Assembly: GCA_965222725.1 (NCBI GenBank)
Contig: OZ244969.1
Coordinates: 6,262,001-6,326,000, forward strand
Origin: GCA-2748575 sp965222725
GTDB lineage: Bacteria; Pseudomonadota; Gammaproteobacteria; Pseudomonadales; Ketobacteraceae
Length of the DNA stretch: 64,000 nt
Reading direction: 5' to 3'
Positions 18,801 to 25,661 of this stretch are shown piece after piece. The position numbers and the translations under genes were made by a program. Position 1 is the stretch's first letter, and the number at the start of each line of letters is the position of its first letter. The notes beneath the pieces were generated by a model that saw nothing but the letters and a program-made list of their open reading frames with translations, was not told the origin of the DNA and did not search any database.

Positions 18801-19015
18801 ACCCGGGGGTGATCGGCATGCACCAGAGTCACCACTGCCGGGCTGCCCAGCAGGCCCCGCAAAGGCAGCTCAGCATTGCTGCACAGAACCTCTACCTGAT
18901 ATTCAAACAGGCTCGACAGCCCCTCACGGCCCCGGAATGCCAGCAGTTTGAAGGGTTCCGACTGACCGATGATCTCGAATGTAAAGCGACTGACATTGGC
19001 CGGTAAACGGCTCAT
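15827..19015 (-). CDS. vgrG: Evolved VgrG spike with C-terminal zinc-metallopeptidase-like toxin domain
   Basis: A 1062-residue type VI secretion tip protein. Residues 1-624 are a complete VgrG: gp27-like base (about 1-390), the OB/gp5 region with the KVQFHWDRHG block, and a beta-helix spike. A glycine run (625-629) and a Pro/Asp-rich linker follow. Residues 680-870 are helical with a glycine-alanine hydrophobic stretch that may help translocation. The last 150 residues carry HEYGH (977-981), the HExxH zinc-peptidase signature; a Glu in STERRQYLGE could be the third ligand. AGGAGAAGG precedes the ATG. No other T6SS genes lie in the window, so it is an orphan tip gene with its own cargo. Confidence 0.9.
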   Translation of the reverse strand: MSRLPANVSRFTFEIIGQSEPFKLLAFRGREGLSSLFEYQVEVLCSNAELPLRGLLGSPAVVTLVHADHPRVIHGMMVTAKQKARVGQEFVYEFTLAPQLYSLVHRSGHRIFQQESVQDIVTRLLKDAGFEGNQYRWDLKAPGAAREYCVQYGETEFDFIARLLAEEGIHFHFVHSLDKHCLVFSDHVGLFRPIPGNPQIGYCQEERGARDESMIRQLNHRRRVTVNDVNVGDYSFEKPNLSLRTTTDGGGSRDFGDLESYQYRLARCRNEGEANRLKTRLQESHSSLAETIGFHSDDTRLAVGSLFEVREHPRTGVNQSWLLVDYRVEGHLPQSAEALANPQVSEFSCQGTAIPKGVLFRPPLPEVFPRVRGVQTAVVTGPSSNEIYTDKHGRIKVQFHWDRHGQADEKTSCWLRVSQGLAGKSWGALALPRVGQEVIVSFEEGDPSRPLVTGSVYNSINKPPYALPRHKSRSGIKTQSSERGSGFNELRIEDRKDKEKLFLRAEKNLDIRVKNRWQQWVKGDHHQQVKKNNHTSVSKDCHQTVQGNLNQKTGQNLSFSSGKDMQMKISGAEVIQVGNMLHIKGGMRTVLQAGMSLSVKVGGSFITLDPSGVSITGPVVRINEGGGGGSAGGASPQAPEMPVLPDDDNAGKQESLPDPTDPHDWDGLTFQRGAAKKYTLESAARSQAAFVAQRADTGEQTPPPELTQARKNVLAETFAEWAQWQDDTMESFDQVGEDPATPELIRFAAAALKTPAKLGTGIVSGAAGLGQLLTDPKAREALVDGVVDLYENPGKIADAAEDFASQPGHEIAFDLFAFGGEMVLGGGAVGKAGKMQKAMPDAADSPGWKKADDLDGGFHDQAAGNRVVDQELADSGESGKLYDPAKGGGSDVSGREVDSNTASLLFNSQADPLLDSMGPAKKSHPAEYKAILDDLEANNVTVKYGDDSIAFSPNTAGGPSGNEILLPNEFSISALRHEYGHFLDHQALGYPRYIEYFKKPELILSTERRQYLGEIRTAREVGDVDARKALIKNYLNEKNYIVERYYQRPYGGKVNTRTLGGN

Positions 19016-19174
19016 GATGCGTCCTTCTCCTGTAAACGGGCATGTTGATGGGCAAAACGTTTAATGGGCAGAACACCCCATTACCCATAAGGACAGAAAG
19101 CGCTTAAATGAAACGGGTTTCCTGGACGCATACCTTCACGAAACCAGCTACCCTGTAAGGAAGGCAGCCAAAGG
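19016..19174. other. Divergent intergenic region of vgrG and the HD-GYP-like gene
   Basis: Holds a 7-bp inverted repeat TAATGGG/CCCATTA (19062-19083, 8-base loop) that could be an operator. No gene or strong promoter boxes are visible. Confidence 0.4.
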
Positions 19175-20533
19175 GTGACGGTTCTTATGAGAAAATATGA
19201 CCCAGCACTTATTGATGGTTATATCAAGCATTTAGCGGAAACAGCCAAAAACTCTTCCTGCGTGGCCACTGAAGATATTTACAATGAATTCGGTGTGCTG
19301 CTGATCAAAAAGGGAGAGCCCATCACCAGCCAGCTCAGTCAGCGACTGAGCAACCACAGGCTCACCAAAAATGTGGATGAAGTCATGGCGCTGGAAAGCT
19401 GTTTAACTGCCAAAAGCCTGCTGGATACGTTTCTCGACTACTTTGCTCACCAGTCGAATCTGTTGAGTTGTCACGATCGGAATAATTTTGAGCAAGCGCT
19501 GGAGCATCTGTGCGAACTACAGCGACGACACCAGACCCTGTTGCAGAAACTCACCGTACTCAAACACCGGTTCCCGGATGAGTTCGAAGAAGCGGTATTC
19601 TGCGCCTGGTTTTCTGCGCTGCTGTCGCGCAATGCGCAACACGGCGGAGAAACCATGGCGGCTGCGTTTACAGCCGGGCTCTACAGTAATCTGGGGATTC
19701 TCCACATCCCCGAAGATAGATTGCAGGATACGGAGGCCTGGCAAACCCACCCGATTATTTCATCGCTTATCGCAAAAGCCACCCAACTGCACGACAAGGC
19801 CTGCTGCCTGGCAACCGCTGAACACCACGAGGAACTGTATGGCGAAGGTTATCCGGCCGGTAAAATTGTTCATACGCTGAGCGATGCCGGCCTGAGCCTG
19901 GCCACTGCAACCACGGTGTATCGAATGGCGACCCTTTTGCCGGAAGGCAATGCTATGAATCTGAAAATTGCACTGCCTTACATGCGAACCCATAACGCCA
20001 TGAACGCCAATCCGATATTCAGCGGTGCACTGAAGGCTATTATGAACTCACAACTGCCACCCCTGAGCGCTGGTCTGGACATTGATCCGAACAGTTACAA
20101 CGATTACCTGCTGCACAAGACCTTGATGGTGTGCGAGCTGAATGCCAGCCTTAATCTGATTTTTCAGTCCATTCAACAGCCACAGCTGAAAGATTTGCTT
20201 GAATGGATTGGCCCCGAACTGCAGCGCGCCATCGGCATTCTGCATGCCAGCGGTTTAAGCACCCTGGAAGTGGTGGAGATGCTTTGTGAAGATGAAGACA
20301 ACCTGATCAGCCTGGATGAGATGATCGAGTTTGATCTGGCGCAGGCGGAATTTGTATTTGCTGTAGAGTACCTTAACAACCAGCTCAGTGAGCTGTTAAA
20401 AAACCATAAGCTGGCCACCGCAGAGCAGACACTTTATGAAGAACAACAGCAGCTGATTGAACAGTCCCTGCAGCAACTGCCGGACAAAACCTACTTTCAC
20501 AAGCTCAGCGCTTACAGCGCCGCGGCGGCCTGA
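19175..20533 (+). CDS. HD-GYP-related protein with degenerate active site
   Basis: A 452-residue cytosolic protein. The middle resembles an HD-GYP domain: EHHEELYGEGYPAGK corresponds to the HHExxDGxGYP motif. However, the HD metal pair is replaced by Ser171-Asn172 in LYSNLGILHIP, so c-di-GMP hydrolysis is unlikely; it may bind a ligand or partner. The N-terminal part (VATEDIYNEFGVLLIKKGEPI) is like the sensor segment found ahead of some HD-GYP domains. The C-terminal 120 residues are helical. Start is GTG 19175 with AGGAAGG about 11 bases before; an ATG at 19187 is an alternative. Divergent from vgrG. Confidence 0.75.
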   Translation: MTVLMRKYDPALIDGYIKHLAETAKNSSCVATEDIYNEFGVLLIKKGEPITSQLSQRLSNHRLTKNVDEVMALESCLTAKSLLDTFLDYFAHQSNLLSCHDRNNFEQALEHLCELQRRHQTLLQKLTVLKHRFPDEFEEAVFCAWFSALLSRNAQHGGETMAAAFTAGLYSNLGILHIPEDRLQDTEAWQTHPIISSLIAKATQLHDKACCLATAEHHEELYGEGYPAGKIVHTLSDAGLSLATATTVYRMATLLPEGNAMNLKIALPYMRTHNAMNANPIFSGALKAIMNSQLPPLSAGLDIDPNSYNDYLLHKTLMVCELNASLNLIFQSIQQPQLKDLLEWIGPELQRAIGILHASGLSTLEVVEMLCEDEDNLISLDEMIEFDLAQAEFVFAVEYLNNQLSELLKNHKLATAEQTLYEEQQQLIEQSLQQLPDKTYFHKLSAYSAAAA

Positions 20534-20547
20534 CCAGTGAAGGTTAT

Positions 20548-21213
20548 TCAGCTATCCAGATACTTCTTCTCGTCAAAAGTTTTGACAATTCCCGGGAAAA
20601 AGACGGTAACTGCCGTTACCAGCAAGCCGTTGATAAAACCTTCGGAATAACACAGCAACACCACCATCAAACCGTTATCGGCCAGATCCTGCAGCGTATC
20701 CCAGCGGGCATTTACCGCAACCACTGCCACCAGCACAACCAGCGTACACAGCAGGCTGAGAATGGAACCGAAAAAGCCGCCTCCCAGCAGGAACAGAAAC
20801 AGGTTATTGGATTTATGGCGCACAATACGGCGCAGTATCAGGTAACTGGCGGAGGCGGGCACTACAGTAGCCAGCATAAAATTCACCGCCAGTGCCAGAC
20901 CAGGCTCCCCCTGCCAGAGCATCATCAATAGCTGGGCGCCGGCACCGATCACAATGGAAAGGCACCAGCCAAAAATCACCACCAGCGTCATCATCACCAG
21001 AAAATGCAGGGAGATGCCCTCCACCCACTGGATTTGCAGCTTCATCATTAACAACAACGACACCCAGGCAGCGAACAGCGCATGCTGGCGTTCGGTTTTC
21101 TGCAGCAGTGCCTGCCAGGGCGCCTTCACCAGTGCCGCCACAAGAACCAGCAGCATCAGCAGCGAAACCAGGCCGGCGAAAACGGGATGAAGGAGCGTAT
21201 CGGCGATAATCAT
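20548..21213 (-). CDS. CbiM-like energy-coupling-factor permease family membrane protein
   Basis: A 221-residue inner-membrane protein with about six helices. The start MIIADTLLHP and the loop GEPGLALAVNFMLATVVPAS resemble the CbiM/ECF-S-like group (COG3235) found in gammaproteobacteria without neighbouring CbiN/Q/O. Those proteins are guessed to take up a metal or vitamin; no substrate can be read here. It is convergent with the HD-GYP-like gene and separated from the next gene upstream by about 40 bases. Confidence 0.7.
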   Translation of the reverse strand: MIIADTLLHPVFAGLVSLLMLLVLVAALVKAPWQALLQKTERQHALFAAWVSLLLMMKLQIQWVEGISLHFLVMMTLVVIFGWCLSIVIGAGAQLLMMLWQGEPGLALAVNFMLATVVPASASYLILRRIVRHKSNNLFLFLLGGGFFGSILSLLCTLVVLVAVVAVNARWDTLQDLADNGLMVVLLCYSEGFINGLLVTAVTVFFPGIVKTFDEKKYLDS

Positions 21214-21255
21214 GTCGCCATTTTACACGGGGTCAGCCAATAATGCTTTGTGCGT

Positions 21256-21996
21256 TCAGCCGCGAAAGAAAACCCTGAGAGTACAGCTTTGTTCAGGGAT
21301 ATTGGGCTCAAATGCCAGCTGCATGGCTTCCTCCGGCCCAAGAAAGGCCTCGCAGGCCGCCTTGCAGGCGTACAGACAGGAGAATACCTGTACGTCAGCA
21401 TCACTGACCACCGTATGCATGGCGCAACGGGGAATGTCCACCCGCAGCACGCCGCCAGGCTCCAGCCGGGTGTGCATGGGGCCCACCAGAAACGTGGCCA
21501 GCTGCACCACCCAGGTGAAACGCTCGCCGAAATCCCCGGAATACAATCCCTGCAGGCCCGATTGCCCCGAGGGCGCTCCCCGCAAAAGCGGTGCCGGAAT
21601 CAAGCGCCCGGCACGGCGCATGGCCGGTTTGATAAAACCGGCCCAGGTATCCAGCCGCTCTGCCACGGTAGACACCACCAGCAGGCGAAAATCCTCTTCC
21701 GACAGCCGCGGCTTTAGCCCGGTCAGCACAAACTCCAGCTCCCGCACAAAATTGCCATAGGCAATCTCCCATTTGCGGCGGGGAGAATCCCAGCGACCCG
21801 CCCTGGGCAACTTGCTGCACAAATCGCGATATTCCCGTTCCAGGGCATCCGGGTCATCCACCAGCATACGCAGCACCGGGAAATAGGTGTTGCGGGGAAC
21901 ATCGCCTATCGCCTTCAACATGGATTTAAGAATCCACCAGTCCCACCAGGCATGGGGGCCGTAGTGTGCCGTAAAACCATTGCCGGATGCTGTCAT
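21256..21996 (-). CDS. Protein of unknown function with cysteine-rich C-terminus
   Basis: A 246-residue soluble protein that I do not recognise. The first 100 residues are rich in Trp, Arg and Asp, with YFPVLRMLVDDPDALEREY and KWEIAYGNFVRELEFVL helices. The last third has MHTRLEPGGVLRVDIPRCAMH, then three further cysteines in SCLYACKAACEAFLG and one more in IPEQSCTLRV. This order of Cys and the final beta strand recalls L-2-amino-thiazoline-4-carboxylate-hydrolase-like or V4R-like domains, but that is a weak impression. AGGAG precedes the ATG. It may be co-transcribed with the CbiM-like gene. Confidence 0.7.
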   Translation of the reverse strand: MTASGNGFTAHYGPHAWWDWWILKSMLKAIGDVPRNTYFPVLRMLVDDPDALEREYRDLCSKLPRAGRWDSPRRKWEIAYGNFVRELEFVLTGLKPRLSEEDFRLLVVSTVAERLDTWAGFIKPAMRRAGRLIPAPLLRGAPSGQSGLQGLYSGDFGERFTWVVQLATFLVGPMHTRLEPGGVLRVDIPRCAMHTVVSDADVQVFSCLYACKAACEAFLGPEEAMQLAFEPNIPEQSCTLRVFFRG

Positions 21997-22189
21997 AGAG
22001 CTCCTCTTATTGATTCTTATCCGGCAAATTTGCGATAGCTTTCACAGCATGGTGATCGGGTTGTGCAGGAAAAATGACAAAAAAGAACTATTCTTATCCC
22101 TTGTCTTGTCGCTTGCCCGTTTGCACTGGTATCGCTGTTATATGCCCGTGCGTTAATTGCCGGTATTGTTACTGTCAGGAGTGAACAAC

Positions 22190-22651
22190 ATGCCCCCGAT
22201 TTTCCACTTGCTGCGTTCCTTTTTACTGCGCGCCTGTTTGCTGAGCGCCCTTGTGGCCATGCCCGCGTTACTGATCTCTCCGGCGGCCCATGCGGAAGAC
22301 GAGGAAGCCGAAGGTGATGAAGGCGCACCTGCCGCGGATGTCTAGTATGTGCCGTTAAAGCCGTCGTTTATCACCAACTATCAGGACAACCGGCTGCGCT
22401 ACTTTAAAACCGACGTCACGGTGATTGCCCGGGGCAATGCCACTGCCGAGGCCATCAGCCGTCATCTGCCCCATATCCGTCACAATCTGGTGATGCTGTT
22501 CAGCTCCCAGAGTGCCGAAGCCCTGAACAGCCTGGAGGGCAAACAAAAGCTGCAGGAAGACGCCGCCAGCCAGGTGGCCGCCGTGCTCAATGAAGAAAAC
22601 GAATCCAGCGATGTCGCCGGGATTCTCTTCACCAGTTTCATTGTGGAATAG
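22190..22651 (+). pseudogene. FliL-like protein gene interrupted by an in-frame amber codon
   Basis: One continuous frame encodes a signal-peptide-like N-terminus (residues 1-35, ending AHA), an acidic linker, then a FliL domain: YVPLKPSFITNY, the RYFKTDVTVIA strand, HLPHIRHNLVMLFSSQ and the EGKQKLQEDA helix with the final FTSFIVE. TAG at 22343-22345 (codon 52) stops it just before the FliL domain. AGGAG at 22177-22181 sets the ATG. A GTG two codons later (22349) could restart translation but without export signal. It is either a pseudogene, a case of readthrough, or a sequencing error from CAG. No flagellar genes are nearby; FliL normally sits at the flagellar motor. Confidence 0.75.
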
Positions 22652-22824
22652 CCCCACAAAAACAATCACAACATCCTGTTTTTATGCATCATGCAGCAAG
22701 GCCTGTCTCCCGTCAACCTTGCTGCCCTGCATGAGTTTTACAATTCCATCCGCGCACTGCCCTAGGGATATCCGGTCAACTATGGGATAATCGCGACCTT
22801 TTCCGCCGATGAGCCAACGCCTGG

Positions 22825-24213
22825 ATGGACAGCACCCAAGCCGACATAACCGAGTCTGACAAGCATCCGTCGTTCCTGATACAGGGGCCCATAGGCCGCA
22901 CCCTTACCCGCATGACGCTACCTACCGTCCTGGGTATCTTTGCCATTCTGGCGTTCAATATTGTCGACACCTACTTTATCGGCCTGATCGGCGCCAAAGA
23001 GCTGGCGGCGGTGAGCTTTACCTTTCCGGTATCCTATGTGGTGCTGAACATCTCCCTGGGGATTGGCATTGGTACCACCACCAGCCTGTCCAACCGGCTG
23101 GGCTCAGGCAACTTCAGCGGCGCCCGCTCCATGAGCCGCCACGGGATATTTCTGGCGGTGCTGGTAGCCATGGTGATTTCCCAGATCGGTATTGCCACCA
23201 TTAACCCGCTGTTCACCGCCCTGGGGGCCAGTGAACAGGCTTTGCCCTTGATCCGCGAATATATGGTGATCTGGTATCTGGGCATTCCCCTGCTGTTTTT
23301 GCCCATGGTGGGCAACAGTGCCATCCGCGCCACCGGCGACACCAAAACGCCCAGCTATATCATGATGACCGCCGGACTGGTGAACGGCATTCTGGACCCC
23401 ATACTGATTTTCGGCTGGGGCCCATTCCCGGAGATGGGCATTCAGGGTGCAGCCCTGGCGACGGTGATTTCCTGGCTGATGGCCAGCATTGCGGTGCTCT
23501 GGTGCCTGAAAATGCTGAATGCCATTTCCTACAGTGGCGACTGGCTGAAGAAAAGCACCCTGGAATCCTGGAAGCCGATTCTGACCATCGGTATTCCAGC
23601 CGGAGCCACCAATTTTATTCCCCCGGTGGCCGCTGGTGTCATTACCCGGATTGTGGCTGAACATGGCGATGCCGCCGTGGCCGGGTTTGGTGTGGGCACC
23701 CGTATCGAAGCCCTGGCACTGGTGGTGATTATGGCGCTGTCATCCACCCTGACCCCTTTTATTGGTCAGAACTATGGTGCCCGGCAGTTTCACCGTATTC
23801 GTAAAGGGCTGCGAATTTCCATTACCTTCAGCGTGATATGGGAACTGCTGATGACGTTATTGCTGGTGTTGCTGGCGCCCTTTATTGCCCGCCAGTTCAG
23901 CGACGATGAAGCCGTTATCAGAACCACCACGCTGTTCCTGTGGTGTCTGCCCATCAGTTACGGATGCCAGGGTGTGGTTATGCTGTGCTGTTCGGCTTTC
24001 AATGCCCTGCAAAAACCCATACTGGGCACCATGATGAACACCCTGCGCCTGCTGGTGCTGGCTATACCGGCGGCCTTTGTCGGCAGTCACCTGTTCGAAC
24101 TGCCGGGCCTGTTTATCGGCATCAGTATTGCGCAGGTGGTGGCGGCCATTATCACCCTGCTGTTTTTTATCAGTCGTTTTCAGCGGCTGGCGACAGAGCA
24201 ACAAAGCACCTAA
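22825..24213 (+). CDS. MATE family multidrug efflux transporter
   Basis: A 462-residue inner-membrane antiporter with 12 hydrophobic helices in two homologous halves. The first half shows MTLPTVLGIFAILAFNIVDTYFIG and SAIRATGDTKTPSYIM, the second KPILTIGIPAGATNFIPP and FIGQNYGARQ, all typical of MATE proteins. They export drugs and metabolites using Na+ or H+. The 30-residue acidic N-terminus before the first helix is cytosolic. It stands alone; the 173 bases before it contain no gene. Confidence 0.95.
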   Translation: MDSTQADITESDKHPSFLIQGPIGRTLTRMTLPTVLGIFAILAFNIVDTYFIGLIGAKELAAVSFTFPVSYVVLNISLGIGIGTTTSLSNRLGSGNFSGARSMSRHGIFLAVLVAMVISQIGIATINPLFTALGASEQALPLIREYMVIWYLGIPLLFLPMVGNSAIRATGDTKTPSYIMMTAGLVNGILDPILIFGWGPFPEMGIQGAALATVISWLMASIAVLWCLKMLNAISYSGDWLKKSTLESWKPILTIGIPAGATNFIPPVAAGVITRIVAEHGDAAVAGFGVGTRIEALALVVIMALSSTLTPFIGQNYGARQFHRIRKGLRISITFSVIWELLMTLLLVLLAPFIARQFSDDEAVIRTTTLFLWCLPISYGCQGVVMLCCSAFNALQKPILGTMMNTLRLLVLAIPAAFVGSHLFELPGLFIGISIAQVVAAIITLLFFISRFQRLATEQQST

Positions 24214-24356
24214 GCAATTTCAATTCACGGAATTGTGACTGGTTTTTTCTTCCGGGGGATGATCGCCCCCGCAAAAGGCATATACTAGGGCACTGCTGGC
24301 TGCTAACGCCGATTCAAGAGAGACTGGTTATTACTCTTAAACAACAGGGATTTTTA

Positions 24357-24839
24357 ATGAAAGCGAAAAAAATCTTCGACGAAGCCGACGCACATGTCAC
24401 CCGGCCGGCATCACGGTTTCTGGGAACCTTGTTTGATTTTTCTTTTTCCCGTTTTATTACCATTCAGATGTTTCCCGCTATTTACGGCATTATTCTGGCC
24501 ACCACCCTGTTCGGCATTATGTACCTGACCGTGGAAGCCTTTATCGTGTCGATTCCGCGGGGATTGTTTTATCTTTTGGTGGCCGGGCCCATTGCCTTTC
24601 TGGGTATTGCCACCATCACACGGGCGGTGATGGAGTTTTATCTGGTGGTGTTTCGTATTGCGGAAAACATTGATGAAATGCGGGTGGTGACAGAAAACTT
24701 TTCCGGCATCAGTGAAACCGTTGGCGGGGTGAAAGACTTTACCAAACGGCTGCCTTTCTGGAGCATCCGCCCGGAACGGCCCGATGCAAAACCGGAAGGC
24801 AACCGTAAAAAACGCAAGGACAGTAACTGGCCTTATTAA
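24357..24839 (+). CDS. DUF4282 membrane protein
   Basis: A 160-residue protein with a basic N-terminus, two central membrane helices (about residues 38-62 and 65-95) and a conserved RAVMEFYLVVFRIAENIDEMR segment after the second helix that marks DUF4282. The C-terminus is very basic. Function unknown. AGGGA (24346-24350) sets the ATG. A much longer open frame begins at 23940, but that part is the shadow of the MATE gene. Its stop codon lies in the first unit of a 16-base tandem repeat. Confidence 0.85.
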   Translation: MKAKKIFDEADAHVTRPASRFLGTLFDFSFSRFITIQMFPAIYGIILATTLFGIMYLTVEAFIVSIPRGLFYLLVAGPIAFLGIATITRAVMEFYLVVFRIAENIDEMRVVTENFSGISETVGGVKDFTKRLPFWSIRPERPDAKPEGNRKKRKDSNWPY

Positions 24840-24880
24840 CGGGGCTCTGAATTAACAGGGCTCTGAATTAACGGGCCTCA
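24839..24880. repeat. 16-base tandem repeat at a convergent gene junction
   Basis: ACGGGGCTCTGAATTA (24839-24854) is repeated at 24855-24870 with one change and partly again from 24871. It begins in the stop codon of the DUF4282 gene and ends in that of the convergent gene. Likely made by replication slippage; no function is evident. Confidence 0.7.
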
Positions 24881-25603
24881 GACATCATCAAAACCAAACG
24901 GCAGTGATTCACCGGAAAATATAGCCTCTATCAATTCAGCTTCACGATCCACAATCCGGTGAATCACCATACTGGCGCTCCCCATGGGCCGCATGGCATC
25001 AAAACCTTTTCCCATAAATTCATACAGGTTCTGAATACCGGCTTTATGGGCCGGTTTTCTTACCAGTTTGAAGGTGGTGTGAATTACCCGGCTGCGTACG
25101 TATTTATCCAGGCCAACACCCAGCTTTCGGGCAAGGTCCACCTGGCGCTGACGCAATTCCAGCGGTGCCGACAGGCGAAAAGCTTCTGTATAAGCCTCCA
25201 TGGATATTTCCACCTCACCCATGATATCGAAAAGATAGTCTGCAAGGCGCTCATCAAGTTCGGCTGACAGCGCGTTCAGTTCCAGCGCATAGGTGGCCGT
25301 TACCATGACTTTTTCCGGCAGAATTTTCAGCGCTTTATTCAGGGCCCGTTCCGCTTCGTTGGCAATATCCGTCAAGTCGATACCGCCGTAAATATCCTGC
25401 AGAAAAAATTCCGTGGCCACCCGGTATTTTTCATCTTCCAGCAATTGCTGATGGGTTTTCCGCATGCGCTGCGCCTGCCAGTTTTGCAGACGGTATAACG
25501 ATTCCCGAAAATCCGGTTGCGATTCATCGTGCTGTTTAAGCTGGCGATAACGATTCAGATCACGCTGCAGTTGCTGCGCGATGGGTCCTTTTTGTTTGGC
25601 CAT
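24878..25603 (-). CDS. Conserved protein with FFLxDIYG motif, unknown function
   Basis: A 241-residue, helix-rich, soluble protein. After a Gln/Arg-rich N-terminus comes ATEFFLQDIYGGIDL, a motif I know from uncharacterised gammaproteobacterial proteins, then several amphipathic helices and a final GFDAMRPMGSASMVIHRIVDRE segment. No catalytic motif is apparent. No clear ribosome-binding site precedes the ATG at 25603. It lies 59 bases downstream of the GMC oxidoreductase on the same strand and could share its transcript. Confidence 0.75.
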   Translation of the reverse strand: MAKQKGPIAQQLQRDLNRYRQLKQHDESQPDFRESLYRLQNWQAQRMRKTHQQLLEDEKYRVATEFFLQDIYGGIDLTDIANEAERALNKALKILPEKVMVTATYALELNALSAELDERLADYLFDIMGEVEISMEAYTEAFRLSAPLELRQRQVDLARKLGVGLDKYVRSRVIHTTFKLVRKPAHKAGIQNLYEFMGKGFDAMRPMGSASMVIHRIVDREAELIEAIFSGESLPFGFDDV

Positions 25604-25661
25604 GAAATTGACTGACTGCTCTTCTGACTGATTAACGAATTAACTGACTACGTCCGGAAAA

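Noticed and set aside
22017..22328. 103-codon minus-strand frame over the fliL-like gene
   Set aside because: Shadow of the signal peptide of the fliL-like gene and its promoter; no coding character.
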